Source of the DNA: CAWEQO01 sp963811225
GTDB taxonomy: Bacteria; Chloroflexota; Anaerolineae; Anaerolineales; Anaerolineaceae
DNA length: 64,000 bases
Reading direction: 5' to 3'
NCBI GenBank assembly: GCA_963811225.1
Contig: CAWEQO010000012.1
Span: 372,001 to 436,000 of the forward strand
The notes under the pieces are model-generated. The model saw only the letters and a list, made by a program, of their open reading frames with translations. It was not told the origin of the DNA and ran no database searches. Position numbers and translations under genes: made by a program. The stretch's first letter is position 1, and every line of letters begins with the position of its first letter. Shown piece after piece: positions 1 to 8,885 of the stretch.

Positions 1-1782
1 TAACGCATCATTATGCACGATCGGCGAGCCGCTGACTTGATGCTCCGTTTTGAACCGCCAAATCTCCTTGGCGCTCCCGGTTTGAATGCAGTAGATGTTC
101 GTATCGGCCGAACCGACAAACAAATAGTCCTCCATCTTGCATGGTGAAGACACACTGCCCTTGGCCATGCGAAAACGCCAAATGGCCCAGCCTGTCTTCG
201 CGTCTACCGCATACACGCTCCCATCAATCGAGGAGAAATAAACAATTCCATCCGCCACCAGCGGCGAAGAGGTCACAGCCCGCTTGGCCCGGAAATGCCA
301 GCGCAGCTGCCCGTGAAAGTCGGCGCAGAACACCTCGCCACCCTCGCTGCCAAAATACAGGAAGTCGCGAGTGACGAAAGGCGATGAGCGCACCGGCGCG
401 CCAACATCCAGCAGCCAGACCCGCTGACTGGAGGGTGGGTAGACCGCATACATGAAACCATCGTCAGACCCGACCACCACCATGCCGTCTCCCATGCGCG
501 GCGAGCTGCGAATCGGTCCTTCTGTAGAGTAGGTCCACATGTATTTGCCGGTCTTTTCGTTGATGGCGTACAGGCGGTTGTCCTCCGAGCCGATATAGAT
601 CACACCGTCCTCGATCAGCGGCTGCCCGACAATTCCGCCCGTCGTTGGGAATTTCCAAAGGAACTTCCCATCCACCCCATCCAGGGCATACAGGTTATTA
701 TCCAGTGCACCCACGTATACGATGCCCTGGCTGGTCGCGGTTGAACCGCGCACCTCATCCTCGCAGCGGAACGTCCACAGCGGCTGGATGCTCTGCGGCT
801 GGTTGAGCGGCGCGGTGCGCATCGGCATCCGGTTGAGCACCCCAGTCTTACGCGCCACCTTGAGCAGCGCTTCCTTCATCGCCTCGGATGACGTGAAGCG
901 GTCCTGCGGGTTATACTGGAGGGCAGTGCCGACGATCGCTTCCAGCTCAGGCGACACCGCCGGGTTGATCTTTCGGATCGGGCGGTCGCCAAAGGTGAAC
1001 GGCGCTTCCAGTCGCGGGTCGCGGCGAGTCAGCAGGTGATGGATCGTCGCGCCCAGGGCGTACAGGTCGGCCTGAGGAGAAGCGTCGCCGCGATACTGCT
1101 CCGGCGGCGAATAGCCCTCCGTTCCGATCATCGTGCCCTTCTGCCCAGATTTAAACATCTTGGCGATGCCAAAGTCGATCAGCACGATGTGCCCTTGCGG
1201 GTTAACCATCACATTCGAGGGCTTCATATCCCGGAAGATGATCGGCTCGGGCTTATGGTTGTGCAGGTAACTAAGCACGTCGCACAGCTCGATCGCCCAC
1301 ACGATCACCTGATCCTCGGGGAAAAATCCCGGCGTTTCACTCAGGATGGCTTCCAGGTCTTTGCCCTGGATATACTCCAGAACCAAATAAGAACGGTCAT
1401 CGTAGGTGAAATAATCGTAAATTTTTGGGATTGCGGCATGCGAGAGTGTCACCAGGATGTTGGCTTCGCGCTCGAAATTCTGCACGATCGTTTGGCGCAC
1501 CAGCGGATCGGCCGCCTGGTTGATCATTTCTTTCACCGCCACCAGTTTCATAACATTTGGGAAATGCATGTCCCGGGCGCGGTAGACGGACGACATTCCC
1601 CCTAAGCCGATGACATCCTGAATAGAATAACGCTCGATCAGGACCGTCTCTCGCTGGAGTTGTTTATCAGGCTCATTCCCTGAATTGAAGTTTTTTGTGA
1701 TGCGCTCGGTATCCAGAATCTCCTCCAGTGAGAGGCAAGAATGATTGCGCTCCCCAACCGGACAAGTCCGATTGGAAAGCAA
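1..1782 (-). CDS. Ser/Thr protein kinase with C-terminal PQQ-like beta-propeller repeats (C-terminus cut by window edge)
   Basis: Minus-strand frame open from the window edge to about 1819. It shows a glycine loop (GLGGMSSVYRARD), the VAVKEM lysine, a catalytic loop IIFRDMKPSN and IDFGIAK. A string of about 40-residue repeats with the signature VYVGALDNNLYALD / IYIGSEDNRLYAIN follows, typical of PQQ/YVTN propellers used as sensor domains. The catalytic loop has Phe in place of the usual His of HRD. The start is uncertain: no ATG lies in frame before the kinase domain, so a TTG at 1782 is chosen. A short CPVGERNHSC stretch near the N-terminus may be a remnant zinc motif. A TATAAT lies upstream on the minus strand near 1826-1831. 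Probable role: phosphorylation signalling; substrate unknown. Confidence 0.8.
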   Translation of the reverse strand, partial: MLSNRTCPVGERNHSCLSLEEILDTERITKNFNSGNEPDKQLQRETVLIERYSIQDVIGLGGMSSVYRARDMHFPNVMKLVAVKEMINQAADPLVRQTIVQNFEREANILVTLSHAAIPKIYDYFTYDDRSYLVLEYIQGKDLEAILSETPGFFPEDQVIVWAIELCDVLSYLHNHKPEPIIFRDMKPSNVMVNPQGHIVLIDFGIAKMFKSGQKGTMIGTEGYSPPEQYRGDASPQADLYALGATIHHLLTRRDPRLEAPFTFGDRPIRKINPAVSPELEAIVGTALQYNPQDRFTSSEAMKEALLKVARKTGVLNRMPMRTAPLNQPQSIQPLWTFRCEDEVRGSTATSQGIVYVGALDNNLYALDGVDGKFLWKFPTTGGIVGQPLIEDGVIYIGSEDNRLYAINEKTGKYMWTYSTEGPIRSSPRMGDGMVVVGSDDGFMYAVYPPSSQRVWLLDVGAPVRSSPFVTRDFLYFGSEGGEVFCADFHGQLRWHFRAKRAVTSSPLVADGIVYFSSIDGSVYAVDAKTGWAIWRFRMAKGSVSSPCKMEDYLFVGSADTNIYCIQTGSAKEIWRFKTEHQVSGSPIVHNDAL

Positions 1783-2041
1783 GCCCTGAGAAATGGTTTT
1801 CCATAGCCAGTCAAACGATGTTTAAATTATATGCAGCAACCCATTCAATTGCAACAAAGGTCATTTGGAGTTACTTTACAATTTGCTTATGATTGTAGCA
1901 TGAGTTTAAAAAAGTAGGGGTTGTGCGCATTTGTCGGGGTGCGTTCCAAGGCGCAAACCCTTCAAAATCGAAACTGGACCGGAATGCCGCAATCATGTAC
2001 AATCAAAACTGGATTTCACGATCGCAAGGAGAATGAATGGT

Positions 2042-3286
2042 ATGAGCGAATTTCCAGGAAAAGGCAAAGTTGCTGTCGTTAAGACCACGCCTGAGACCGT
2101 CTTAGAGGACGTCGCGCGCGTGATGAAACTGGCGGGCGTCGAACAGGCCCTGCCTAAAGACGTCACCACCGGTATCAAAATCAATATTTCCTGGCAGACC
2201 TGGTATCCGGCCTGCTCCAGCACCCCCTGGCAGCTGGAAGGCGCCATCTGCGCCTTACAGGAACTTGGGTACGACAACGTGGTCGGCATCCACAACGATA
2301 CCGTGGTGGTTGACACCAGTGTCGGAGAGGCCAACAACAAGCACAAGTTCGTCACCGATAAGCACGGCGTGCCCTGCGAATACCTGTACCAGGACCAGTT
2401 CAAGTGGGTACGCTACGAGCCCAAGCAGCCCCTGCTGGTGCTCGACAAGGTCTACCCCAACGGCATCTACATCCCCGAAGTGCTGGTCGGCAAAAACATC
2501 GTCCACCTGCCCACCGTCAAGACCCACGTCTTTACCACCATCACCGGCGCCATGAAGAACGCTTTCGGCGGCCTGCTGCATCGCAACCGCCATTGGACCC
2601 ACAGCGTGATCCATGAGACCCTGGTCGACCTGCTCACCATCCAGCAGGACATCCACCCCGGCATCTTCGCCCTGATGGACGGCACCTTCGCCGGGGACGG
2701 CCCCGGCCCGCGCGCCATGCGCTGGCACGAAAAGAACGTCCTGTTGGCTTCCGCTGACCAGGTCGCCATTGATGCGGTCTCGGCCAGGCTGCAGGGCTTC
2801 GACCCCATGTCGATCCCGTTCATCCGCATGGCCCACGAAAAGGGTCTCGGCGTCGGCGATCCGAAAGAGATCGAGATCGTTGGCTACGACATCGAGCAGG
2901 AGCAGCCCTGGAACTTCGTGCAAGAGGATACCTTCGCTTCCCGCGGCCAGAAGATGATCTACCATGGCCCACTCAAACCGCTCGAAAAGGTGCTGCTGCA
3001 GTCGCCCCTGGTCCCTTGGAGCTATTTCGCCAGCAACTTCTACCACAACGTCTACTGGTATCCCTTTGTCGGTCGCAAGCGCGTCGAGGAAGCCCTCGAT
3101 ACCCCCTGGGGACGCCTGTTCCGCTCTTACGGTGATGGCGAAGTGGTGATGCCCGGCATGGAACCGAAAACGATCATCCAGGCCGCCGTGGGCGCGGCTG
3201 CCCTGACCGCTCTGGCCGGCGCAGCCGTCTGGATGTTGAACTCGTCCGTCGGATCGAAGCTGATCGAATTACGCAGAACTCTGTGA
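2042..3286 (+). CDS. DUF362 domain-containing protein
   Basis: About 414 residues. The start at 2042 is preferred because AAGGAG at 2026-2031 sits 10 nt upstream; the frame is open further back but without a ribosome site. The body matches DUF362 in outline: conserved GIKINISWQTW, LPTVKTHVFTTITGAMKN and ALMDGTFAGDGPGPR segments. No ferredoxin cysteine motifs are seen, unlike many relatives. The C-terminus carries a hydrophobic Ala-rich stretch (about 380-400) that could anchor the protein to the membrane. The biochemical role of the family is not established. The gene is followed by a very long hairpin and then glnA on the same strand. Confidence 0.75.
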   Translation: MSEFPGKGKVAVVKTTPETVLEDVARVMKLAGVEQALPKDVTTGIKINISWQTWYPACSSTPWQLEGAICALQELGYDNVVGIHNDTVVVDTSVGEANNKHKFVTDKHGVPCEYLYQDQFKWVRYEPKQPLLVLDKVYPNGIYIPEVLVGKNIVHLPTVKTHVFTTITGAMKNAFGGLLHRNRHWTHSVIHETLVDLLTIQQDIHPGIFALMDGTFAGDGPGPRAMRWHEKNVLLASADQVAIDAVSARLQGFDPMSIPFIRMAHEKGLGVGDPKEIEIVGYDIEQEQPWNFVQEDTFASRGQKMIYHGPLKPLEKVLLQSPLVPWSYFASNFYHNVYWYPFVGRKRVEEALDTPWGRLFRSYGDGEVVMPGMEPKTIIQAAVGAAALTALAGAAVWMLNSSVGSKLIELRRTL

Positions 3287-3291
3287 AAAAC

Positions 3292-3387
3292 GTTTTGACA
3301 AGACAGGAAGATGATGAGTTAGATTGCCGGAAGAAGCCTCAGCTTCTTCCGGCAATCTAACTCATCATCTTCCTGTCTTGTCAAAAC
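3292..3387. terminator. 96-nt perfect palindrome (46-bp arms, 4-nt loop) between DUF362 and glnA
   Basis: The left arm (3292-3337, beginning GTTTTGACAAGACAGGAAG) is exactly complementary to the right arm (3342-3387), with loop CTCA. There is no U-tract. The arm is far longer than an ordinary intrinsic terminator. It lies 5 nt after the DUF362 stop and before the glnA ribosome site. Confidence 0.85.
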
Positions 3388-3412
3388 AATATTTCTCTGG
3401 CAAGGAGAGGTT

Positions 3413-4831
3413 ATGTTCACTGATTTTTCAGGTGCGGCTGCTTTCGTGCACGAGCACAACGTACGCATGATCGACCTGAAGTTTAGCGACCTGTGGGGCC
3501 GCTGGCATCATGTTACCGTCCCAAACACCCAGTTCACCCCAGATCTGATGGCGGCCGGGGTCGGTTTCGACGGCTCCAGCGTTGGCTTGAAGAGCGTCAA
3601 GTCCGGCGACATGATCCTGGTGCCCGACTTGAGCACCGGCTTCATGGATCCCTTCTGGGAGGTTCCCACGCTGAGCTTCATCTGCACCACCTTGGAAGCG
3701 GACACCAAGGAACGCTTCGCTCGCGACCCGCGGGAAATCGCCCGCCGGGCCGAGAACTACATGACCACCACCGGCATCGCCGACGAGAGTCGCTGGGGAC
3801 CCGAGTTCGAGTTCTATATCTTTGACAAAGTCTACATCAATAACGGTCCCAACGTGGCCAGCTATCAGGTTGACTCGCGTGAAGCCGGCTGGCAGCTGGC
3901 GGAAGGCGGCCACGGCCATTACATCCCCCTGCACGGCGGCTACCATGCCATCCCACCCAATGACCAGCTCTACAACCTGCGTACCCGCATGTCCACCCTC
4001 TTAGAAGACGCCGGTGTGCCGGTCAAGTATCATCATCACGAGGTCGGCGGCCCCGGTCAGAGCGAGATCGAGACGCCGCTGATGGGTCTGATGGCCTCGG
4101 CCGACGCCGCCATGCTGATCAAATACTTCACGAAGATGGTCGCCCACCAGGCCGGGCAGACGGTCACCTTCCTGCCCAAGCCGCTGTACGGCGAGGCCGG
4201 CAACGGCATGCACTTCCACCAGCAGCTGTTCTTGAAGAATGAGAATGCTTTCTACGACGCCAATTCCCCCGACCTGCTCTCGAAAACTGCCTACCACTAC
4301 ATCGGCGGGCTGTTATTACACGCTCCCGCCTTGCTGGCCTTCACCAACCCCAGCACCAACTCCTACCGCCGGTTGGTGCCCGGTTTCGAAGCTCCGGTCA
4401 ACTGCTTCTTCTCCAGCGGCAACCGCAGCGCCGCCATTCGCGTGCCCAAGTACGCCACCCAACCCGACAAGGTGCGCTTCGAGTTCCGCCCTCCCGACGC
4501 CACCTGCAACCCCTACCTGGCTATGGCTGCCATGCTGATGGCCGGTCTCGACGGCATCCGCCGCCAGATCGACCCCACTACCGAAGGCTTTGGCCCCTTC
4601 AACGAGGACGTCTTCTCTTGGCCCATCGAACGCCGCACGATGATCAAGAGTCTGCCCTCCAGCCTGGGGGACGCAGTCTGCGCCCTGGAAGCCGACCACG
4701 ACTTCTTGCTGGCCGGCGAGGTCTTCGACGAGGACATGATCCTCGAATGGGCTCAACTGAAGGCCGAAGAGGAACACGCCGTGCGCGTCCGCCCGCACCC
4801 TTATGAAGTGCAGATGTATTTCGATTTGTAA
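3413..4831 (+). CDS. glnA: Glutamine synthetase, type I-like
   Basis: 472 residues. Converts glutamate, ammonia and ATP to glutamine in the cytoplasm. Family landmarks are in order: beta-grasp N-domain with GFDGSSV, WGPEFEFYIF (metal ligands), NGMHFHQQLF (ATP/metal His motif), NRSAAIRVP and RFEFRPPDATCNPYLAMAAML. The usual Tyr adenylylation loop near the C-terminus is not recognisable, so adenylyl control is doubtful. AAGGAGAGG lies just before the ATG at 3413. It stands alone after a long hairpin, with a second hairpin 20 nt past its stop. Identification as a glutamine synthetase is firm. Whether it is the main biosynthetic enzyme or a divergent paralogue is less sure. Confidence 0.93.
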   Translation: MFTDFSGAAAFVHEHNVRMIDLKFSDLWGRWHHVTVPNTQFTPDLMAAGVGFDGSSVGLKSVKSGDMILVPDLSTGFMDPFWEVPTLSFICTTLEADTKERFARDPREIARRAENYMTTTGIADESRWGPEFEFYIFDKVYINNGPNVASYQVDSREAGWQLAEGGHGHYIPLHGGYHAIPPNDQLYNLRTRMSTLLEDAGVPVKYHHHEVGGPGQSEIETPLMGLMASADAAMLIKYFTKMVAHQAGQTVTFLPKPLYGEAGNGMHFHQQLFLKNENAFYDANSPDLLSKTAYHYIGGLLLHAPALLAFTNPSTNSYRRLVPGFEAPVNCFFSSGNRSAAIRVPKYATQPDKVRFEFRPPDATCNPYLAMAAMLMAGLDGIRRQIDPTTEGFGPFNEDVFSWPIERRTMIKSLPSSLGDAVCALEADHDFLLAGEVFDEDMILEWAQLKAEEEHAVRVRPHPYEVQMYFDL

Positions 4832-4850
4832 GGGAGTGAACAGGCCATTC

Positions 4851-4892
4851 GTCAACCAGGGGTTAGGAGAGCTCTCCTGACCCCTGGTTGAC
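4851..4892. terminator. Bidirectional hairpin between convergent glnA and DUF971 gene
   Basis: Two 21-nt arms meet with almost no loop (GTCAACCAGGGG.. / ..CCCCTGGTTGAC), with one G-T wobble. It sits between two convergent stop codons and carries no U-tract. Confidence 0.75.
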
Positions 4893-4899
4893 CAACTGC

Positions 4900-5250
4900 C
4901 TACTTACCTTTTGCTCGACACTCCTTACACGGGCACAGCGCCCGCAGATAATGCCAGTTGTAAATTCCAAAATGGTGCCCATCCTCCCAGGCGGGTGAGA
5001 TGGCGTATGCGCCGACCGCCTCGATCCCTTGCAGCCGCGTCTCAGGCGATTCCGGCAGGTCCAGCTCGAACACCTCTGGGTCGGGGTCTGGGCTCATATA
5101 CTCGTGCCCGCCGCGACAGGTGGCGCATGGGCAGGCCGCCCGCAGCAGCCCAAACGGATAGACGCTCAGGTGCCCATCGCTCCAGGTCACGGTCACCGTG
5201 CGCTCCTTGCGGCTGGCTTTGATATCGGTTGGTGTCGGTTCAGTATTCAT
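4900..5250 (-). CDS. DUF971 (gamma-butyrobetaine hydroxylase-like N-terminal domain) protein
   Basis: 116 residues. Small single-domain protein with the DUF971 pattern: VTVTWSDGHLSVYPFGLLRAACPCATCRG, then IEAVGAYAISPAWEDGHHFGIYNWHYLRALC. Cys residues at both ends (CPCATC, CPCKEC) could bind zinc or an iron-sulfur cluster; this is inferred. Related proteins are found near Fe-S carrier genes, but no such neighbour is present. It lies 36 nt downstream of the SH3 gene on the same strand and may be co-transcribed with it. Confidence 0.85.
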   Translation of the reverse strand: MNTEPTPTDIKASRKERTVTVTWSDGHLSVYPFGLLRAACPCATCRGGHEYMSPDPDPEVFELDLPESPETRLQGIEAVGAYAISPAWEDGHHFGIYNWHYLRALCPCKECRAKGK

Positions 5251-5286
5251 TTTCTTTCGCTTTCTATTCGGCGCAGCTGCCCCAAC

Positions 5287-5766
5287 TTACGGCGTCTCCG
5301 TCGACACAACGCCCAAATAATCTGCCGCGGCCCATCCGCTGCGGTTCTCATCGTACGGCGCCACCAGATACCACCAGGTATAACCGTCCGCCAGCTTGGG
5401 GCCGTCCTTCACCTCGAACACCTCGGCATCCATGCCCAGGAAGCGCGGTTCGTTGGTGATGCCTGCCCCGGTGCGCAGGCGCAAGCCTTCGCCATCCGTC
5501 CCAACGATCTGCACGTACATGCCCAATGCGATCCCGCCGGTCATTTCCGCCGGGGGTGTGCCGGTCGGGGTAGCAAATGCCTGGTCGGGGGTGGTCGTGC
5601 CGGTCGGCGCAGGGATGACGATGATCGCCGCAGTCGGCGCAGGCCCGGGCTCGGCCGGTTTCAGCATCGACAGCACGCCCAACGCCAGCGCAAACAGCAC
5701 CGCCGCTACGCCCACTGCGCCGGCCAGGATCCACGGGCTCCAATTGTTTCGGTTCCTTCTGTTCAT
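5287..5766 (-). CDS. Membrane-anchored SH3-domain protein
   Basis: 159 residues. One transmembrane helix near residues 12-34 (WILAGAVGVAAVLFALALGV), then a Pro/Thr-rich linker to about residue 75, then a bacterial SH3-like fold with the typical GLRLRTGAGI and WWYLVAPYDENRSGWAAADYL segments. The orientation suggests an extracytoplasmic SH3 domain that may bind cell-wall or extracellular ligands; no enzymatic domain is present. It starts 12 nt after the restored stop codon of the cax gene, so the two are probably one operon. Confidence 0.8.
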   Translation of the reverse strand: MNRRNRNNWSPWILAGAVGVAAVLFALALGVLSMLKPAEPGPAPTAAIIVIPAPTGTTTPDQAFATPTGTPPAEMTGGIALGMYVQIVGTDGEGLRLRTGAGITNEPRFLGMDAEVFEVKDGPKLADGYTWWYLVAPYDENRSGWAAADYLGVVSTETP

Positions 5767-5778
5767 AGCACTCGATTT

Positions 5779-6859
5779 CTACGCCGGCAGCAAGAAAAAC
5801 GCCAGCCCTAAAATCAGATAAACTGCCAACAATGCCGTCCCCTCCAGCCAGTTCGAACTCGCCGTCTGCGGAGACCAGCGCCGCCACCAGGATTCCTGCC
5901 CCCAGAGCGATCAGCTCGAACTGGTTGAAGATCAGCGTCAGCGGGTTGCCCATCCACAGCGACACGAACACCAGCAGCGGCGCCACGAACAGCGCTACCT
6001 GCACGCTGGACGAAACCGCAATACCGACGCTCAGTTCCATCTGGTTGCGCAGCGCCACCTGCACTGCCACCAGGTGCTCGGCCACGTTACCAACGATCGG
6101 GATCAGGATGATCCCCAGGAAGAACTCTGACAATCCCAGGTCGGTCACCACAGTCTCGACTGCGCCGACCAGGATCTCGCTCAGAATCACGACACCCACG
6201 GTTGCCGCCGCCAGCACGATCGCCGCTGACCGGATCGACCAGCCCTTCAAATCCTCATCCGGCACGGCCTCGTACGTGACGCCGCTCTTCACAGCCCGCA
6301 GGCTGTAAATCAGCCCCAGCACGTACAGCACGATCATGATCCCGGCCACGCCCAGGCTCAGCGCTTCGACCGAAACACTGTTATCCGGGCCAATCGAATG
6401 GCTGAAGATCGACGGGATCACCAGCGCCAGTACGGCCAGCACCATCAAGATCGACTGGTTCCCGGCCTGGCGGCGGTCGAAGTACTGCATACCGTGCTTG
6501 ACGCCGCCCATCAGCATGGAGAAGCCCATGACCAGCAGCAGGTTGCCCAGGATCGAGCCGGTAATCGAGGCCTTGACCAGCTCCAACAGCCCGGCCCGGA
6601 TCGCCACCAGGGTGATGATCAGCTCGGCAGCGTTGCCCAGGGTGGCATTCAGCAGCCCGCCGATGCGCGGCCCGGTATGCTCCGCCAGCGCTTCAGTCGC
6701 TTCGCCAATGTAACCTGCTAAAGGGATCACGCCCACCGCCGAGAGGATGAAAATCAGCACATCCCCCCACTCGAAGATGCGTCCGAAGATCGCCAGTGGC
6801 AGTGCGATCAGCAAGATTGCCAACGGATGTTCTTTCAAATAATGTGACGTCTTCTGCAT
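5779..6859 (-). CDS. cax: Calcium/proton antiporter, Cax family, broken by one-base frameshift near 5854-5857
   Basis: Membrane exchanger of the CaCA superfamily, moving Ca2+ out against H+. The two signature repeats are visible: LNATLGNAAELIITLVAI in the first half and PIVGNVAEHLVAVQVALRNQ in the second, with about ten hydrophobic segments. The frame is intact up to LVAALVSADGE, then runs on into an unrelated reading of the SH3 gene. Skipping one base at 5854-5857 restores the expected ending (SNWLEGTALLAVYLILGL, then AFFLLPA and stop at 5779-5781), which is the normal family C-terminus. The long uninterrupted frame down to 5348 is therefore an artefact. Cause: sequence error, real mutation or recoding; not decidable here. 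Confidence 0.85.
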
Positions 6860-7004
6860 CGGTCTTGTTCCTTCTTACTTTGAAAACACCACTACTGCAA
6901 GAATATCGACGGGGTTCAGGCATTTGCAAGGCGAATGCGCGACTGTGCATACAACCGAACCTCCAATAAACTTACAACCTCTCAGTTACGGGGCAATTAT
7001 ATAT

Positions 7005-7010
7005 TATAAT
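7005..7010 (+). promoter_or_regulatory. -10 box of a likely leaderless promoter for the kinase gene
   Basis: TATAAT ends 9 nt before the ATG at 7020, with no ribosome site in between. A transcript starting 7-10 nt after the box would begin at or next to the start codon. No clear -35 box is seen. Confidence 0.55.
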
Positions 7011-7019
7011 TTGACCGTC

Positions 7020-8153
7020 ATGGAAAAAGGGCCTTCTTCATCCTCTCCGCTGCTCGGCAACCGCTATCAGCTCCAGCAAACCCTGGGCACTGGCGGGATG
7101 GCCGTGGTCTATCGGGCTCGCGACCTGATGCTCGAACGTCCGGTGGCCGTCAAAGTGCTGCGCCAGGACTTCTCGCAAGATGCTGCCTTCCGTGAGAGCT
7201 TCCGCCAGGAGGCCCGTGCCGCCGCCAACCTCTCGCACCCCAATATCGTCACCGTGCACGATTTCGGTCTTGATAACCGCCGCCTGTACATCGTCATGGA
7301 GAATATGCCGGGCACCGACCTGAAGACGGTCATCAAGCAGCGCGGCGTCTTTTCGATCGATGAGGCCATTCCCTTGATGGTGCAGGCCTGCGCCGGGATC
7401 GGCTATGCCCACCGGGCCGGGCTGGTCCACTGCGACGTCAAGCCGCAGAACATGCTGGTCACGCCCGACCAGCGCCTCAAGGTCACCGATTTCGGCATCG
7501 CCCGCGCTCTGGCCACCATCCGCCCGGATGAGAAGTATGACGTCGTCTGGGGTTCGCCCCAATATTTCGCCCCCGAGCAGGCCGCCGGGCAGGCGCCTTC
7601 GCCCGCCTCGGACGTGTACTCGCTGGGTGTGATCCTGTACGAAATGCTGACGGGTGAACTGCCGTTCAACTCGAACGATGCCGGCGAGCTGGCCCGCATG
7701 CACCGCGAAGTGCGTCCCGTCCCGCCTCGACGCATCAACCCCAACATTCCCCCCGAGTTGGAACAGATTATCCTGAAGGTGCTGTCCAAAGAGCCTTCCG
7801 CCCGCTACCGGTCCGCCGACCAGCTTGGACGCATTCTCATGACGTTCACCAACCGTGAAGAGTCCTTTCCGGCCGAAATCCCGCCTGCCCCCGCGGCGAC
7901 CCAACCTGCCGCAACCCGCGTCAACTCGCCGCCGCCCATGCGCCAGTCGCAGGCAACCCAGCCCTCTCCCCAGTATCAACAGCGACCGCCCGCGCGGCGT
8001 GCCGAAACCCAGGCCCAACCGCGTGAGGAAAACCCGAACGAGGTCGATTGGCCGACTGTCTTACTCGGCTTGATCGCTGTTGTGGCTGTCGGCGGCCTGA
8101 TCCCCTTCTGGTTGTACATCTGGTATGCGCTCACCACCGGGGTGATTCCTTAA
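7020..8153 (+). CDS. Ser/Thr protein kinase with C-terminal transmembrane helix
   Basis: 377 residues from the ATG at 7020. Kinase landmarks: glycine loop GTGGMAVVYRARD (23-35), VAVK lysine 45, catalytic loop HCDVKPQN (138-144, catalytic Asp139), DFG at 157-159, PQYFAPEQ and a typical C-lobe DVYSLGVILYEMLTGELPF. A Pro/Gln-rich linker (about 290-340) leads to a helix near the C-terminus (about 347-372) that would anchor the kinase domain in the cytoplasm. No extracellular sensor domain follows, unlike PknB. rpe starts 8 nt after the stop, so the two are co-transcribed, a pairing also seen in other bacteria with PrkC-type kinases. Confidence 0.93.
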   Translation: MEKGPSSSSPLLGNRYQLQQTLGTGGMAVVYRARDLMLERPVAVKVLRQDFSQDAAFRESFRQEARAAANLSHPNIVTVHDFGLDNRRLYIVMENMPGTDLKTVIKQRGVFSIDEAIPLMVQACAGIGYAHRAGLVHCDVKPQNMLVTPDQRLKVTDFGIARALATIRPDEKYDVVWGSPQYFAPEQAAGQAPSPASDVYSLGVILYEMLTGELPFNSNDAGELARMHREVRPVPPRRINPNIPPELEQIILKVLSKEPSARYRSADQLGRILMTFTNREESFPAEIPPAPAATQPAATRVNSPPPMRQSQATQPSPQYQQRPPARRAETQAQPREENPNEVDWPTVLLGLIAVVAVGGLIPFWLYIWYALTTGVIP

Positions 8154-8161
8154 AGGCAAGT

Positions 8162-8824
8162 ATGTCCGATATCATCATTTCATCTTCCATTCTTTCCGCT
8201 GATTTTACCCGCCTGGCCGAGCAGATCCATGAGGTCGAAGCCGCCGGGGTCGATTGGATCCACGTCGATGTGATGGACGGCCAGTTCGTCCCGAACATCA
8301 CCATGGGCCCTTTCATCGTCCGGACCGTGCGCAGCATCACCCGGCTGCCCATCGACGTGCACCTGATGATCGAACACCCCGAGCGCCACATCGAAGCCTT
8401 CGCCCAGGCCGGGGCCAACCGCCTCAGCATCCACATCGAGGGTAACCCCAACGTCTACCGCACATTGCAAGAGATCCGCGACCTGGGCTGCAAGCCAACC
8501 ATCGTGCTCAACCCCGGTACCCCCGCCGGCAGCATCGCCAGTGTGCTCGAAGCCGTCGAGATGGTGCTGGTCATGACGGTCAATCCCGGCTATTCTGGGC
8601 AAAAGTTTATACCGGGGATGATCTCTAAGGTAGCAGAGGTTAAAGATATGTTAGAATCACTCAACCCCCGGGCATTGATCCAGGTGGATGGTGGCATCAC
8701 CGAAGAGACCTTACCGCTCGTGTACCACGCTGGTGCGCGCGTGATCGTTGCTGCCACGGCGATCTTTAAAAACCCGGAAGGGATTGCGACCGGGGTGCAG
8801 GCCTTGCGCGGGGCTGCAGGTTAA
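8162..8824 (+). CDS. rpe: Ribulose-phosphate 3-epimerase
   Basis: 220 residues from the ATG at 8162; the frame extends upstream into the kinase gene but the family begins at MSDIIISSSILSADF. Interconverts ribulose-5-phosphate and xylulose-5-phosphate in the pentose phosphate pathway. Signature segments: HVDVMDGQFVPNITMGP (metal ligands and catalytic Asp), IDVHLMIEHP, VLVMTVNPGYSGQKF and IQVDGGI with the second catalytic Asp. TIM-barrel length is normal. It is in an operon with the upstream kinase and is followed directly by a terminator. Confidence 0.96.
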   Translation: MSDIIISSSILSADFTRLAEQIHEVEAAGVDWIHVDVMDGQFVPNITMGPFIVRTVRSITRLPIDVHLMIEHPERHIEAFAQAGANRLSIHIEGNPNVYRTLQEIRDLGCKPTIVLNPGTPAGSIASVLEAVEMVLVMTVNPGYSGQKFIPGMISKVAEVKDMLESLNPRALIQVDGGITEETLPLVYHAGARVIVAATAIFKNPEGIATGVQALRGAAG

Positions 8825-8858
8825 AACAAAAATCGCGACGCAGGTCGTGATTTTTGTT
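8825..8858. terminator. Bidirectional terminator between rpe and rpmB
   Basis: 15-bp stem (AACAAAAATCGCGAC / GTCGTGATTTTTGTT, one G-T wobble) with loop GCAG. The A-rich left and T-rich right flanks make it usable from both strands of this convergent pair. Confidence 0.85.
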
Positions 8859-8885
8859 CAGAACGTAATGAGTTTATCGGTTGAA

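Noticed and set aside
3388..3412. Glutamine riboswitch or leader motif before glnA
   Set aside because: The space between the palindrome and the ATG is only 25 nt and holds just the ribosome site.
5348..6859. A continuous 503-codon reading frame that looks like a longer antiporter
   Set aside because: Its last 130 or so codons read the SH3 gene in a wrong frame; the true ending is restored by a one-base skip, with stop at 5779-5781.
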